64,000 nt of DNA, from NCBI RefSeq assembly GCF_036894955.1, contig NZ_CP145905.1, positions 4,544,501 to 4,608,500 on the forward strand. Reading direction: 5' to 3'. A model generated the notes under the pieces. The model did not search any database, had not been told where the DNA came from, and was given only the letters and a program-made list of their open reading frames with translations. Positions 35,282 through 43,501 of the stretch are shown in pieces; the first letter of the stretch is position 1; every line of letters starts with the position of its first letter. The position numbers were made by a program, and so were the translations under genes. Origin of the DNA: Paenibacillus sp. KS-LC4 (GTDB taxonomy: Bacteria > Bacillota > Bacilli > Paenibacillales > Paenibacillaceae).

Positions 35282-36142
35282 TTATTTTTTTACAGCTTCA
35301 TCAAGCGGTTTTGTGTAGTCTTCGCCAAGCCACTCTATGCTCAGCTTCGAAAGCGTTCCATCATCTTTAACTTCTTTTATTGCTGCATCCAATTTGTCTG
35401 CAAGCTCTTGACTGTCCTTGCGAAGCACGAACAGCACGTCGGATTGAATGAGTGGATCACCTACTGTTTTCATCGCAGGAGAGCCATCTGTATCCGGGTA
35501 GAACGGAAGCGAGAAGTCCGTAGCAAGCGTCGCATCTACGCGGCCGCTTTTCAGCAAAGCAATTCGGTCGTTCGCTGCGCCGCTGGAGTACACAATTTCA
35601 AACGGATTGTTATGATCCTTGTTGTATTGCTCCAGGAAGAAGGCCTGATTACTCGTTGGCGAAGTGAATACTTTTTTGCCTTTAAGATCGTCAATCGAAT
35701 GAATCGTGTTGTTGTCTCTATAGACTGCAATTTTGGAAAGGAAAATGCTGTATGGCTCTTTATTAAATAGGAATTTGGCCTCACGCTCCGGGTTTTTCTC
35801 CATTTGGTGAGCGACAAAATCAATTTTTTTCGTCTCTAGGCTTAGCAGCAGGCTTGAGAACTCCTGCGTTTGGAATTCAAACTCATATTCTGGCAAGCGC
35901 TTATCCAGCTCTCTAACTAGCTCAACGTCGAAGCCCGTCAGCTTACCGTTCTCATCAATAAAGCACACGTTCGGGAATTGCGTGCCCGTGCCGACAATAA
36001 TTTTCTTCACTTCCTGCGCCGGGCTTGCACCTGCTCCTGCTCCGCTATTCGCTGCTTCATTCGCTCCACTATTTGCAGCACCGCATCCTGTCAGCGTGAA
36101 AGCCAATACTAGCAGCGCAGTTAAATGTGTTCTTTTTTTCAT
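35282..36142 (-). CDS. ABC transporter substrate-binding lipoprotein
   Basis: The 286-residue product has a lipoprotein signal (KKRTHLTALLVLAFTLTGC, lipobox LTGC) and a Ser/Ala/Gly linker, then a type II solute-binding fold: GTGTQFPNVCFIDENGKLTGFDV, VELVRELDKRLP, FNKEPYSIFLSKIA and a C-terminal LSIEWLGEDYTKPL. It resembles TcyJ/TcyK, which bind cystine and related sulfur compounds. ATG 36142 follows GGGGGAAC. It is the first gene of the transporter/sulfur operon, with a strong promoter upstream. Confidence 0.92.
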   Translation of the reverse strand: MKKRTHLTALLVLAFTLTGCGAANSGANEAANSGAGAGASPAQEVKKIIVGTGTQFPNVCFIDENGKLTGFDVELVRELDKRLPEYEFEFQTQEFSSLLLSLETKKIDFVAHQMEKNPEREAKFLFNKEPYSIFLSKIAVYRDNNTIHSIDDLKGKKVFTSPTSNQAFFLEQYNKDHNNPFEIVYSSGAANDRIALLKSGRVDATLATDFSLPFYPDTDGSPAMKTVGDPLIQSDVLFVLRKDSQELADKLDAAIKEVKDDGTLSKLSIEWLGEDYTKPLDEAVKK

Positions 36143-36229
36143 AAAAATCGTTCCCCCATGTCATCTCGTTTTTATAAAAACTATAAAACCAATAATTCCT
36201 ACCCACTAAGTATGAATTAATCTGTCACT

Positions 36230-36258
36230 AATTTATCATCCGCCCAGCAAACCGTCAA
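36230..36258 (-). promoter_or_regulatory. SigA-type promoter of the sulfur operon
   Basis: On the minus strand TTGACG (36258-36253), 17 bases, then TAAATT (36235-36230), about 90 bases upstream of the substrate-binding protein start. The long leader between promoter and start could hold regulator sites. Confidence 0.7.
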
Positions 36259-36372
36259 TGCCCCAGATAATAGAGTTTTTCTATTCCCTTATCTAAACCT
36301 TCGATAGGTCGGCTTTAGCGCAAATCCACTCGTGTGCCGAATCCCCTCGAATTACGTTTTACTTTCTACGTT

Positions 36373-37263
36373 TTAAGCCCCGCTGACGAAAGGCAATGCT
36401 TTGACAAGCTTCACCAAGCTTTCGAAAAAAGGACTGCTCTCCCCGTTAAGCATAATCAGGTTCGTATCCAGCGACAGTCCCTCCACTTCTGGAATCGCAA
36501 TCGGGAAAAGCTGACCAGCCTGAACCTCGTCATAGGCAGACAGACTTGGCAGGAAGCAGATCCCCAGCTTTTGCAGCACGAGCCTCTTCGCGGTTTCCAA
36601 ATTATCTGTATGGCAAGACATTTCCGGCGGTTCATTAAGGGACTCAAAAACCCGCTGCAGCCTTACCCAATCGAGCGCTCCACATTCAAAAAACACCAGC
36701 GGCTGGTTGCCTATCGCCCGCAGCGTAATCTGCTTTTCTTTTAGAAAAGGGTGGCCCTCATACACATGAAGCCGAATAGCGTCATCCAACAGCTTAACCG
36801 AGCGTAGTCCGGGATGGGTCGTTTGACGGACAAAGCCGATATCAACCTCTTTGCTGAGCACCTTTTCCACAATATCATCTGTAGGAGCAGTCACCGTCTT
36901 GAAGCGAATGCCGGGATGCTTCTCCTTCAGTGCTGGCAGCAGCCTTGGCACCAAATAGTTCGCCGTTGATACCGTACATCCAATTTTGAGCTGAGTGGGC
37001 ATCTCCTGCTTCTGATGCAGCTGTTTGCGACCTTTTTCCAGCGTCTGCAAAATTTGCTGGGCGTACGGCAGAAATCGCTTGCCTTCCTCGGTCAATTGAA
37101 TTTGCTTGCCCATACGGTCGAACAGCTTGCAATCAAGCTCACGCTCCAGCGACTGAATTCTCGCCGTTACGGACGGCTGGGAAAGAAACAAGCTTTCCGC
37201 AGCCTTATTAAAGCTGCCGTAGTAAATGACATAGACGAATGCTTCTATATTTTCGATATTCAC
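36373..37263 (-). CDS. LysR-family transcriptional regulator
   Basis: The 296-residue product has an N-terminal winged HTH (IEAFVYVIYYGSFNKAAESL, LSQPSVTARIQSLERELDCKLFDR) and a C-terminal effector domain (LKIGCTVSTANYLVPRLLPAL). It starts with GTG at 37263 behind GAGGAGG. It lies just upstream of the sulfur operon, in the same direction, in the place YtlI holds near ytmI, so it is the likely activator. An imperfect palindrome CCAACTTGTTAACTTGG at 37295-37311 may be its own operator. Confidence 0.87.
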   Translation of the reverse strand: MNIENIEAFVYVIYYGSFNKAAESLFLSQPSVTARIQSLERELDCKLFDRMGKQIQLTEEGKRFLPYAQQILQTLEKGRKQLHQKQEMPTQLKIGCTVSTANYLVPRLLPALKEKHPGIRFKTVTAPTDDIVEKVLSKEVDIGFVRQTTHPGLRSVKLLDDAIRLHVYEGHPFLKEKQITLRAIGNQPLVFFECGALDWVRLQRVFESLNEPPEMSCHTDNLETAKRLVLQKLGICFLPSLSAYDEVQAGQLFPIAIPEVEGLSLDTNLIMLNGESSPFFESLVKLVKALPFVSGA

Positions 37264-37366
37264 CGGGAGAGCCTCCTCGCAAAATACAACTTAACCAACT
37301 TGTTAACTTGGAATTATGTTGTGATAATGGTAATCCACTTCTACCTAGGTGTCAATGGGCGGCGGA

Positions 37367-37417
37367 GAAAAAAATAGCCCCATAGCCAGACCATTATAAA
37401 ATGGCCGAACTATGGGG
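37367..37417 (-). terminator. Terminator after lipoprotein gene
   Basis: CCCCATAG (37378-37385) pairs perfectly with CTATGGGG (37410-37417), with an inner CCAT/ATGG stem; leftward it is followed by a run of seven T. Confidence 0.88.
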
Positions 37418-37490
37418 ACCTGTGCAATAACCAAGCTTGCTTTGGGCTGGCGCAATCGTTACTCTATACAGCACGGCAAACGCTCCAACA

Positions 37491-38171
37491 TTAGTCCAAA
37501 AGGGCGAAGATATGAATGCTCGCCACTTTCTTATCAACAATATGGAAATTCATCACATCCACATAATTGACTGGCGAATAGCGGTAATCATCCTCTTCGT
37601 CGGACACCTCTCCCCCAAGCAAAGTACCTTCGGGATAAGCCTCCTGCAGCTTCTCAATACTGTCCCCGACCTTAATATTGCGGACCGTCGTATATTTAGA
37701 ATCTGTTATTTCAATATTAAAAATATAAAACTGCTTCCCTTCCGCCCCATCAATGGTCTTGATGACAATGCCTGGATAGGTGTACTGCTTCTCCGTGAAT
37801 CCAATCAGGTTATCCATATTCGTGCCATCATCCGCTGTATAGGTATGGGACTTAATAGCTGTTGCTTTGCCTAGCATGCCTTCAAGCTTGGCATCGTCCA
37901 CAATGTCAGAGATGGCAATGGTCTGGTCATTATGCACAAAAGACAACTCCTTCAGCACTACGTTGCCTTCCTTTTTAATGGTACCTTCCTTAATAACCTC
38001 CGAATTGGAGCTGGACGATTGGCCTGCTGCGGGAGAATGTGGGGCGGCGCTAGTCTTATCCTCAGGTACTGCCGTTGTTCCCGTCTGGTTATTCTGGCAT
38101 GCTGCGAGAAGTGTCGTAGTAAGTACAATTGTCATTCCTATAGCTGCCGATTTCCTCATTTTTTTCATCAT
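37491..38171 (-). CDS. Lipoprotein of unknown function
   Basis: The 226-residue product has a lipoprotein signal (MRKSAAIGMTIVLTTTLLAAC, lipobox LAAC), a Ser/Thr/Gly-rich linker (about 25-60) and a beta-rich domain with NIKVGDSIEKLQEAYPEG, a pattern seen in DUF-type lipoproteins that follow two-component systems. ATG 38171 follows GGAGGG. It lies about 100 bases downstream of the kinase gene and may be part of, or controlled by, that system. Confidence 0.82.
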   Translation of the reverse strand: MMKKMRKSAAIGMTIVLTTTLLAACQNNQTGTTAVPEDKTSAAPHSPAAGQSSSSNSEVIKEGTIKKEGNVVLKELSFVHNDQTIAISDIVDDAKLEGMLGKATAIKSHTYTADDGTNMDNLIGFTEKQYTYPGIVIKTIDGAEGKQFYIFNIEITDSKYTTVRNIKVGDSIEKLQEAYPEGTLLGGEVSDEEDDYRYSPVNYVDVMNFHIVDKKVASIHIFALLD

Positions 38172-38271
38172 TATCCCTCCAAGAGTTATGGTTTACGTCT
38201 TATGAGGTCATTATAGGAAAACCATTTATTATTGTCGTAGCATTCTTGTATCAATCTTGTAACTTCGCCAT

Positions 38272-39675
38272 TCATAACGAAGGCAGAACGATGGACACAG
38301 TGGTCCCGACACTCAACTCGCTCTCAATAACTATAGAACCGCCGAGCTTTTCAGCAATTTCCTTGCAAATGGACAGCCCTAGCCCTGAACCCTTGGCTAC
38401 ATTGGCATTTTCCGCCCGGTAAAATCTTTCCTGTACCCGTGCCACATCCTGCTTGGAAATCCCCATTCCCTGGTCAGTGACCTGAATGATCGCTTCATGC
38501 TGCCTGATGAAGGTCTCCACCCGAATAGGAGTGTTGGCATGCGAATACTTGATGGCGTTATCGAGAATATTCGCAATGGCATGCGATAACAATATCGAAT
38601 TAGCATATACAAAAGCTGCTTTTGCCAGCTTTACTTCCATTGTTATTTGTTTCTGCTCCGCTTTAGGTCTCATATCGGCAACAACTCGCTCCGTCAGATC
38701 CGATACATTCATCTTTTCTGTACCTGCCTCTTGGGGGCCAGCTTTGTCGAAACTAGCCAGCAATAACAACTCATTAATGAGCGCGGTGAGCCGTTCCGAT
38801 TCATTAACAATATGGTAGTAAATCTTCTGCAAATCCTTGTCCTCATTCTCACCCTCATACAAATATTGAGAAAATCCCTTGATTGCGGCGAGAGGTGTTT
38901 TCAGCTCATGAGATACGTTAGAGACAAACTGCTTCTGGTATTGAATATAGTCGTTCAGCTGAATGCCCATCTGATTCAATCCTGACGCAAGCATGCCGAG
39001 TTCATCCTTTCTGTTCAACTGGACTTGCTCAAATTGCTGCTTGGAAAATTGCTCTGTAGCCGTCAGCAAATATTTAATCGGTCTGGTCGTAGTGCGGGCA
39101 ATGTATAGGCTTGATAACGTCATTAATACGAGGAAGCCGCCTGCACCCATAAATAAAATAAAGCGAATTCGATCCATTATATCGTAAAAATAAGAGAGGT
39201 CCTCTACAAACTCAAACACAAACACATTTTGATAATATTTATCCTGAATGGGAATCGAGAAATAGAGCAATTTATTTTCGGTGACCGAATACGAATAATT
39301 TCCTTGCAACGCACTTTCTATATTCTTCTTGAAAATGACAGGCGTCCCGTCGTTGACGATAATGCCTTCCTCCGCATGCCCTAATAGCTTCAACTGACTG
39401 TCATATATCCGCACTTCCTTGCCTGTAGCCTTTAATGTTTCCAGAGCCGTTCTGTATATGTCGGTGGTTTGCTCCTGACCTGACGATTCTGTATCATGCT
39501 TGGCGAGTATTTCCCGAAATGACAGCTCGCTTAAATCAGCCTTCTCCATCATTTGCTTCTCAATGGTCACGAAGCTATAGTAGTCAATCGCTTTTTCCAC
39601 CGATACAATAATGACCGCAAAGGATAATATAGAGAAAAATAAATAATTCAACAAAAGTCGGGTTGCATATTTCAG
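38272..39675 (-). CDS. Two-component sensor histidine kinase (HAMP, EnvZ/PhoR type)
   Basis: The product (467 residues from CTG 39675, 460 from TTG 39654) has an N-terminal membrane helix, an extracellular domain of about 130 residues, a second helix (about 165-190), HAMP (RTTTRPIKYLLTATEQFSK), HisKA (VSHELKTPLAAIKGF) and ATPase boxes (DNAIKYS, DQGMGIS, GSGLGLSICKEI). TTG 39654 has no ribosome site. An in-frame CTG seven codons earlier overlaps the regulator's stop as CTGA and restores a positively charged start (KYATRLLLNYLF), so I prefer it. Partner is the OmpR regulator upstream. Confidence 0.83.
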   Translation of the reverse strand: MKYATRLLLNYLFFSILSFAVIIVSVEKAIDYYSFVTIEKQMMEKADLSELSFREILAKHDTESSGQEQTTDIYRTALETLKATGKEVRIYDSQLKLLGHAEEGIIVNDGTPVIFKKNIESALQGNYSYSVTENKLLYFSIPIQDKYYQNVFVFEFVEDLSYFYDIMDRIRFILFMGAGGFLVLMTLSSLYIARTTTRPIKYLLTATEQFSKQQFEQVQLNRKDELGMLASGLNQMGIQLNDYIQYQKQFVSNVSHELKTPLAAIKGFSQYLYEGENEDKDLQKIYYHIVNESERLTALINELLLLASFDKAGPQEAGTEKMNVSDLTERVVADMRPKAEQKQITMEVKLAKAAFVYANSILLSHAIANILDNAIKYSHANTPIRVETFIRQHEAIIQVTDQGMGISKQDVARVQERFYRAENANVAKGSGLGLSICKEIAEKLGGSIVIESELSVGTTVSIVLPSL

Positions 39676-40370
39676 ATGGAATCACCGCCAAGCTGATAAC
39701 CGAAGCCATAGACCGTCTTCACATATTTCGGACTTTCCGCATCATCCTCCAGCTTTCTTCTGAGCCTCATAATCGTCATATCGACGCTGCGGCTGTCACC
39801 CAAATAATCGAATCCCCAGACGATTTCCAGAAGCTCATCTCTTGTATAAATTTTATCGGGCCTTCTCAATAGCGCTTCGAGAATTTTGAATTCTTTCGCC
39901 GTCAAAGCAACCGGATTTCCATTCTTCAGCACGACTCGGGTCTCCAGATTAAACGCTAGTTCCCCATAATTGATTTGTGGCTCTTCATTCGATTTATTCA
40001 TATGGTTAGGCTCGTATCGTCTTAGCACTACTTTAATACGGGCGATGAGCTCGCGGTTATCAAAGGGCTTTGTCATGTAATCCTCTGCCCCAAGCTCCAG
40101 CCCCAATACTTTGTCAATGGTTTCATTTTTGGCGGATAACATAATAACGGGCACCACTTGCTTCTTCATGATCTCCTTGCATAAATCATAACCGGAATAG
40201 TCCGGCAGCATTAAATCCAATAGCACCAAGTCCGGCTGGAATGCATCCAGCTCTTGAAGGCCTATCCGGCCATTTTCCGCAGTTTTTACCTGAAAATTTT
40301 CCCGTAGAAGCACAAGCTCGATCAAGTCTCTAATAGCTGCCTCATCATCTATCACCAGAATTTTTCTCAC
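39672..40370 (-). CDS. OmpR-family response regulator
   Basis: The 232-residue product has a receiver domain (VIDDEAAIRDLIE, phospho-acceptor in LVLLDLMLPDYSG, LSAKNE, KPFDNREL) and a winged-helix DNA-binding domain (ALTAKEFKILEALLRRPDK, SVDMTIMRLRRKLE, KTVYGFGYQL). It starts with GTG at 40370 behind AGGAGGG. It is first in the operon with the kinase. Its receiver and DNA-binding domains are complete; targets unknown, with cell-envelope stress a common role for this pairing. Confidence 0.92.
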   Translation of the reverse strand: MRKILVIDDEAAIRDLIELVLLRENFQVKTAENGRIGLQELDAFQPDLVLLDLMLPDYSGYDLCKEIMKKQVVPVIMLSAKNETIDKVLGLELGAEDYMTKPFDNRELIARIKVVLRRYEPNHMNKSNEEPQINYGELAFNLETRVVLKNGNPVALTAKEFKILEALLRRPDKIYTRDELLEIVWGFDYLGDSRSVDMTIMRLRRKLEDDAESPKYVKTVYGFGYQLGGDSI

Positions 40371-40453
40371 TTCTCTTCATCCCTCCTCCTGTATTAGAAC
40401 GCGCTGCACAATTTATGAGCATTAGGAAGCTTTCTGTAAACTGTAAATGCAAG

Positions 40454-40480
40454 AAAAACGGACACCTCACTGGTGTCCGT
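40454..40480 (-). terminator. Terminator after polysaccharide deacetylase
   Basis: ACGGACACC, loop TCACT, GGTGTCCGT; a perfect 9-base stem followed leftward by five T, 52 bases past the deacetylase stop. Confidence 0.88.
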
Positions 40481-40531
40481 CAATGGAGTATACCATAATT
40501 CGATAAAAACGGAAGGCTCTGAGCCTCAGGT

Positions 40532-41197
40532 CTATCCTTGTAGCTCCTCTTGGCTCATCGTCAGACCGCTCTCATCCGAATCGGCCATATCCAGCAGTTC
40601 ACTGGTGGTAACAAAACGATATCCTTCGGCAGCCAGCTCCTCCACCAGAACACGAACCGCTTCTATGGTCTGGGAACGGTCCCCGTACCCGTCATGAAAC
40701 AGCAAAATACTGCCGGGCGCGACCTTTGACCGTGTATGCTCCAGAATATATTCGACGCCTGGCGTTTCCCAATCCTTAGCCTCTCCATTTACCGTGCCGA
40801 TTGAACGGTATCCGTACTGTGCAGCCAGTGACAGAATGCTGTCATTCACGCCAAAGTATGGCGGTCTGAAGCTATGTACCTTTTGCCCTGTAACCTTCCG
40901 CATAAGGACATCTGTTCGTTGCAGCTCCTCATCAGCTTCCTCCAACGTCAGTTCGGTAAGGTCTGGATGGGAATAAGTATGATTCCCAAGCTCGTGGCCC
41001 TCCTGATGTACAACGGCCGCCATTTCTGGATGCGCTTCCATCTCCTGACCAATCATAAAAAAGGTAGCTCGTCCCCCCACACTGCGGAAAATATCAAGCA
41101 ATTGGCTCGTGTATAACGGATTCGGACCATCATCAAATGTGAAGGCCACTGCCTTTTCCCTTACTGAAACCTGATGTATCATTGATAATTTGCTCAT
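40532..41197 (-). CDS. Polysaccharide deacetylase (NodB/CE4 domain)
   Basis: The 221-residue product is a carbohydrate esterase family 4 enzyme with VAFTFDDGPNPLYT (catalytic and metal Asp), the metal-binding NHTYSHPDL, SFRPPYFGVND, and LLFHDGYGDRS. Such enzymes remove N-acetyl groups from chitin oligomers or peptidoglycan. It has no signal peptide or anchor, so it may act inside the cell or be exported in a non-classical way. ATG 41197 follows AGAGGAG. It is a single gene, leftward, upstream of the response regulator and separated by a terminator. Confidence 0.88.
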   Translation of the reverse strand: MSKLSMIHQVSVREKAVAFTFDDGPNPLYTSQLLDIFRSVGGRATFFMIGQEMEAHPEMAAVVHQEGHELGNHTYSHPDLTELTLEEADEELQRTDVLMRKVTGQKVHSFRPPYFGVNDSILSLAAQYGYRSIGTVNGEAKDWETPGVEYILEHTRSKVAPGSILLFHDGYGDRSQTIEAVRVLVEELAAEGYRFVTTSELLDMADSDESGLTMSQEELQG

Positions 41198-41367
41198 GAA
41201 ATAACCGACTCCTCTTCATCATTATTGCTGGGGTGCGATTTGCTTCGAACGGAACCTAAATCCAAAATCTGATTCGGTTGTGTGTTTTTACATATGAAGG
41301 CGAACCGTGGGAGTGCAAAACCACAATTAGCCGCAGTGTGATGATTCGGATATTTGGGGGAGGTAGC

Positions 41368-41756
41368 TTAATAAGAAGCATACACTCGCATCTTATTGGT
41401 ATCAATTATGAGCCCTGCTGTCCGAATGAAATCGAATTCTAGTATCCCATCAATTTCTATCCATAATCCATAGCGCCAATTTCTACTTTACACTCATTCA
41501 CTGCCCAATCGCCTAAAACCACAGCATCAAACCACTTTGTAAATACAATTTCCGTTCCACCAACACCATGAATAATTGCCGTGCGATCCGAACCTTCCGG
41601 TCTTACTCCGATTTCTGCCACCTTATCTGCATCTAAGATTGTTCCAGCCGTGCCAGTATCCAACAACACATTTTACAACCGAAGTTGACGCCCGGAGAAC
41701 ATGACATCAATACACTCAATGGGTAATCCGTGCAACAGTCTCAAATCTATCGCCAT
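41368..41756 (-). pseudogene. Retropepsin-like aspartic protease gene, broken
   Basis: Reading from ATG 41756 gives MAIDLRLLHGLPIECIDVMF, then an in-frame TAA at 41675-41673, then NVLLDTGTAGTILDADKVAE with the DTG active-site motif, then a frame change near 41455-41462 and a final IDGILEFDFIRTAGLIIDTN part ending at 41368. These pieces together match small retropepsin-like single-domain aspartic proteases (DTG/DTGA plus a hydrophobic GLIID end). One stop and one single-base shift break it, so it is a pseudogene unless there are sequence errors. It begins ten bases after the stop of the small gene upstream, with which it was probably coexpressed. Confidence 0.78.
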
Positions 41757-41766
41757 CTCTTGAATC

Positions 41767-42003
41767 CTAACCACTTCTCTTCATTTTCAAATCTGGACGC
41801 GACGTATGCAGAAAGTAAATTTCTTTCCCCGGTTGATCTTTATGCAATTGCTTGTATCGTTTCATCGCTTTAAGTGAGTCTTCGTAACGATCAATAACAG
41901 ACACCGACTCAATGAACCGGAAACCGTCTTCCGAGTGAGCCGACACAGCTTCGAATACTACCCATTCTTCAAGAAACTTTTCTTGAACCTCTCCCCAGCG
42001 CAT
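41767..42003 (-). CDS. Small hypothetical protein paired with aspartic protease
   Basis: The 78-residue product starts MRWGEVQEKFLEEWVVFEAV behind TAGGAGGG and ends DLKMKRSG. It is a mixed alpha/beta protein with no motif I know. It lies directly upstream of the broken retropepsin-like gene, leftward, so the two probably formed an operon. The longer in-frame start at 42069 adds residues with no ribosome site before them. Confidence 0.7.
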   Translation of the reverse strand: MRWGEVQEKFLEEWVVFEAVSAHSEDGFRFIESVSVIDRYEDSLKAMKRYKQLHKDQPGKEIYFLHTSRPDLKMKRSG

Positions 42004-42048
42004 CCCAATCCCTCCTACACTCCGATTGATAGCTTGATTATAGCATAA

Positions 42049-42080
42049 CAAAACTCGACCGGATAACATCCAGGTCGAGT
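42049..42080 (-). terminator. Terminator after zeta-like toxin gene
   Basis: ACTCGACC (42053-42060) pairs with GGTCGAGT (42073-42080); leftward it is followed by TTTTGTT. It lies about 90 bases past the toxin-like gene and ahead of the small gene. Confidence 0.6.
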
Positions 42081-42172
42081 CGTTTTAAGTGCAACGTTAT
42101 TGAGCCCCTGTCCGAAGATCACGACACACAAGCTTCTACGGGTGTAGTCATAGTTTTGATGTCACAAGAGTA

Positions 42173-42745
42173 TTAGTATGGAGCCAGCACAGGCTTAGCC
42201 CAATTAGGAATGGCATCCACACGATAGACCAAGTGACCTTGCATTACTTCCGCTACAATTAAAGGCTCGTATGTATTATCTATGATGATAACTTGATCCG
42301 CAATGGCTAGAGCTGGTGTAAGATTCTTCAATGACTCACCATATCGATAACGTATATCCGCTTCAGCGATCCAATGTCCACCCTGCTCAACACGAGAAGC
42401 TACACGATCTATATGCATCTGGACATCTTGTAGGCCGATGTAATACAGAACAATTTCGTAACTTCGCTCTTTAGCGATTTCCATATGTTTCAGAACAAAT
42501 GATCCAGACAATGTCGTTTCTATGGCAAAGTTCTCACTATTTTTTATGAGCGATCGAATTCTCTTTACAGCTTCCCTCCCAGCAGACAGGTCAGCACTAC
42601 GAGGATTATCTGGCTTTAACTCTCTTGCAATCTGATCGGGATCTACCAGTTCACCAAGCCAATCTCTCATCTGCATACTAAGTGTGCTTTTCCCTGCTCC
42701 ATTGGTTCCAGCAAACACAGTCATAACTGGTTTCGTTTCACTCAT
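42173..42745 (-). CDS. Zeta-toxin-like P-loop kinase
   Basis: The 190-residue product starts MSETKPVMTVFAGTNGAGKS, with Walker A GTNGAGKST, then LVDPDQIARELKP, FAIETTLSG, RVASRVEQGGHWI and a C-terminal hydrophobic part. This is the COG4185/zeta-toxin pattern: kinases that phosphorylate UDP-N-acetylglucosamine or a related substrate, often the toxin of a toxin-antitoxin pair. ATG 42745 overlaps the upstream gene's stop by eight bases, and AGGAG lies ten bases before it. Whether it is toxic here is not shown. Confidence 0.78.
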   Translation of the reverse strand: MSETKPVMTVFAGTNGAGKSTLSMQMRDWLGELVDPDQIARELKPDNPRSADLSAGREAVKRIRSLIKNSENFAIETTLSGSFVLKHMEIAKERSYEIVLYYIGLQDVQMHIDRVASRVEQGGHWIAEADIRYRYGESLKNLTPALAIADQVIIIDNTYEPLIVAEVMQGHLVYRVDAIPNWAKPVLAPY

Positions 42746-42935
42746 GATATTCATACTCCTGACGTTTCCCACGAGCATCAAATATGATTTCAAATTTATT
42801 ACCTTCAGCATCCTCACGAACGCGTTTGTTATTCTTAATATAATAAATAGAAGCACCCGAATCTTTAGCCTGCTTCCGCGCATATTGATTTGCCTTCTTT
42901 AAAATTTCTTGGAGCTGTTCTCGATTCTCTAACAT
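42738..42935 (-). CDS. Small partner gene of zeta-like kinase, putative antitoxin
   Basis: The 65-residue product starts MLENREQLQEILKKANQYAR behind GGGGGATT and ends EYEYHE. It has a helical N-terminal part and a short beta part (IYYIKNNKRVREDAEGNKFE). It overlaps the kinase gene by eight bases. In such two-gene units the first, smaller gene is often the antitoxin, but this sequence has no motif I recognise, so the role is from position only. An upstream in-frame ATG at 43010 adds a hydrophobic stretch without a site. Confidence 0.65.
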   Translation of the reverse strand: MLENREQLQEILKKANQYARKQAKDSGASIYYIKNNKRVREDAEGNKFEIIFDARGKRQEYEYHE

Positions 42936-42985
42936 CGTTGAATCCCCCAATCTAAATATATACTTTATTATATCATAAACAAAAA

Positions 42986-43022
42986 AACGGCAAGGAATGT
43001 ACCGAAACATTCCTTGCCGTTT
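42986..43022 (-). terminator. Terminator of the fucose operon
   Basis: AACGGCAAGGAATGT, loop ACCGAA, and its perfect 15-base complement; leftward it is followed by a run of seven T including the stem end. It lies 16 bases past fucU. Confidence 0.93.
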
Positions 43023-43037
43023 TCCCTATTGAACAAG

Positions 43038-43466
43038 CTATTTAATAACGCCTTTTTTCAAAATAATATTCGCATACAGCGCCTGCTCGCCAGTTGCCAC
43101 AATCGCATAAGCCTTCTTCGCCCGCTCATAGAAGGCGAAGCGCTCCACTTCCTCCGGCTTTTCGCGTACGGGCGTATGCTTCTCAATAATAAGCTGATAC
43201 TGCTCCCATATTGGCGTCTGTACCGTATCGCCAGGAACAACCTGCATAAGCGCCGCCGGCCGCTCCACATATTGGTCCAGCGGAAGCAGCGGCAAGATCG
43301 CCTCCAGCAGCTCCGGAATGCCGTGGCCGTCGGCCCGGACAACGCGCTGCGCGTGGCTCATGACTGGAAAATTGCCGTCGGCCAGCACGATTTCGTCACT
43401 GTGACCCATTTCCATTAATATTTTCAGTAGCTCTGGTGAAATTAATTTGGATATGCCATACAGCAT
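43038..43466 (-). CDS. fucU: L-fucose mutarotase
   Basis: The 142-residue product is a RbsD/FucU-family mutarotase that interconverts alpha and beta L-fucose. It has LYGISKLISPELLKILMEMG, HSDEIVLADGNFPV (catalytic region) and QYVERPAALMQVVPGD. Full length for FucU. ATG 43466 lies behind AAGGGAG; the longer in-frame start at 43565 was rejected as it overlaps the kinase gene. It is the last gene of the leftward fuc operon, followed by a strong terminator. Confidence 0.9.
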   Translation of the reverse strand: MLYGISKLISPELLKILMEMGHSDEIVLADGNFPVMSHAQRVVRADGHGIPELLEAILPLLPLDQYVERPAALMQVVPGDTVQTPIWEQYQLIIEKHTPVREKPEEVERFAFYERAKKAYAIVATGEQALYANIILKKGVIK

Positions 43467-43501
43467 CTGGAACACTCCCTTAAGTATGTTAAAAAAAATG
43501 A

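Noticed and set aside
41767..42069. Longer 100-residue form of the small gene
   Set aside because: The extra 22 residues precede a strong TAGGAGGG site and have no site of their own.
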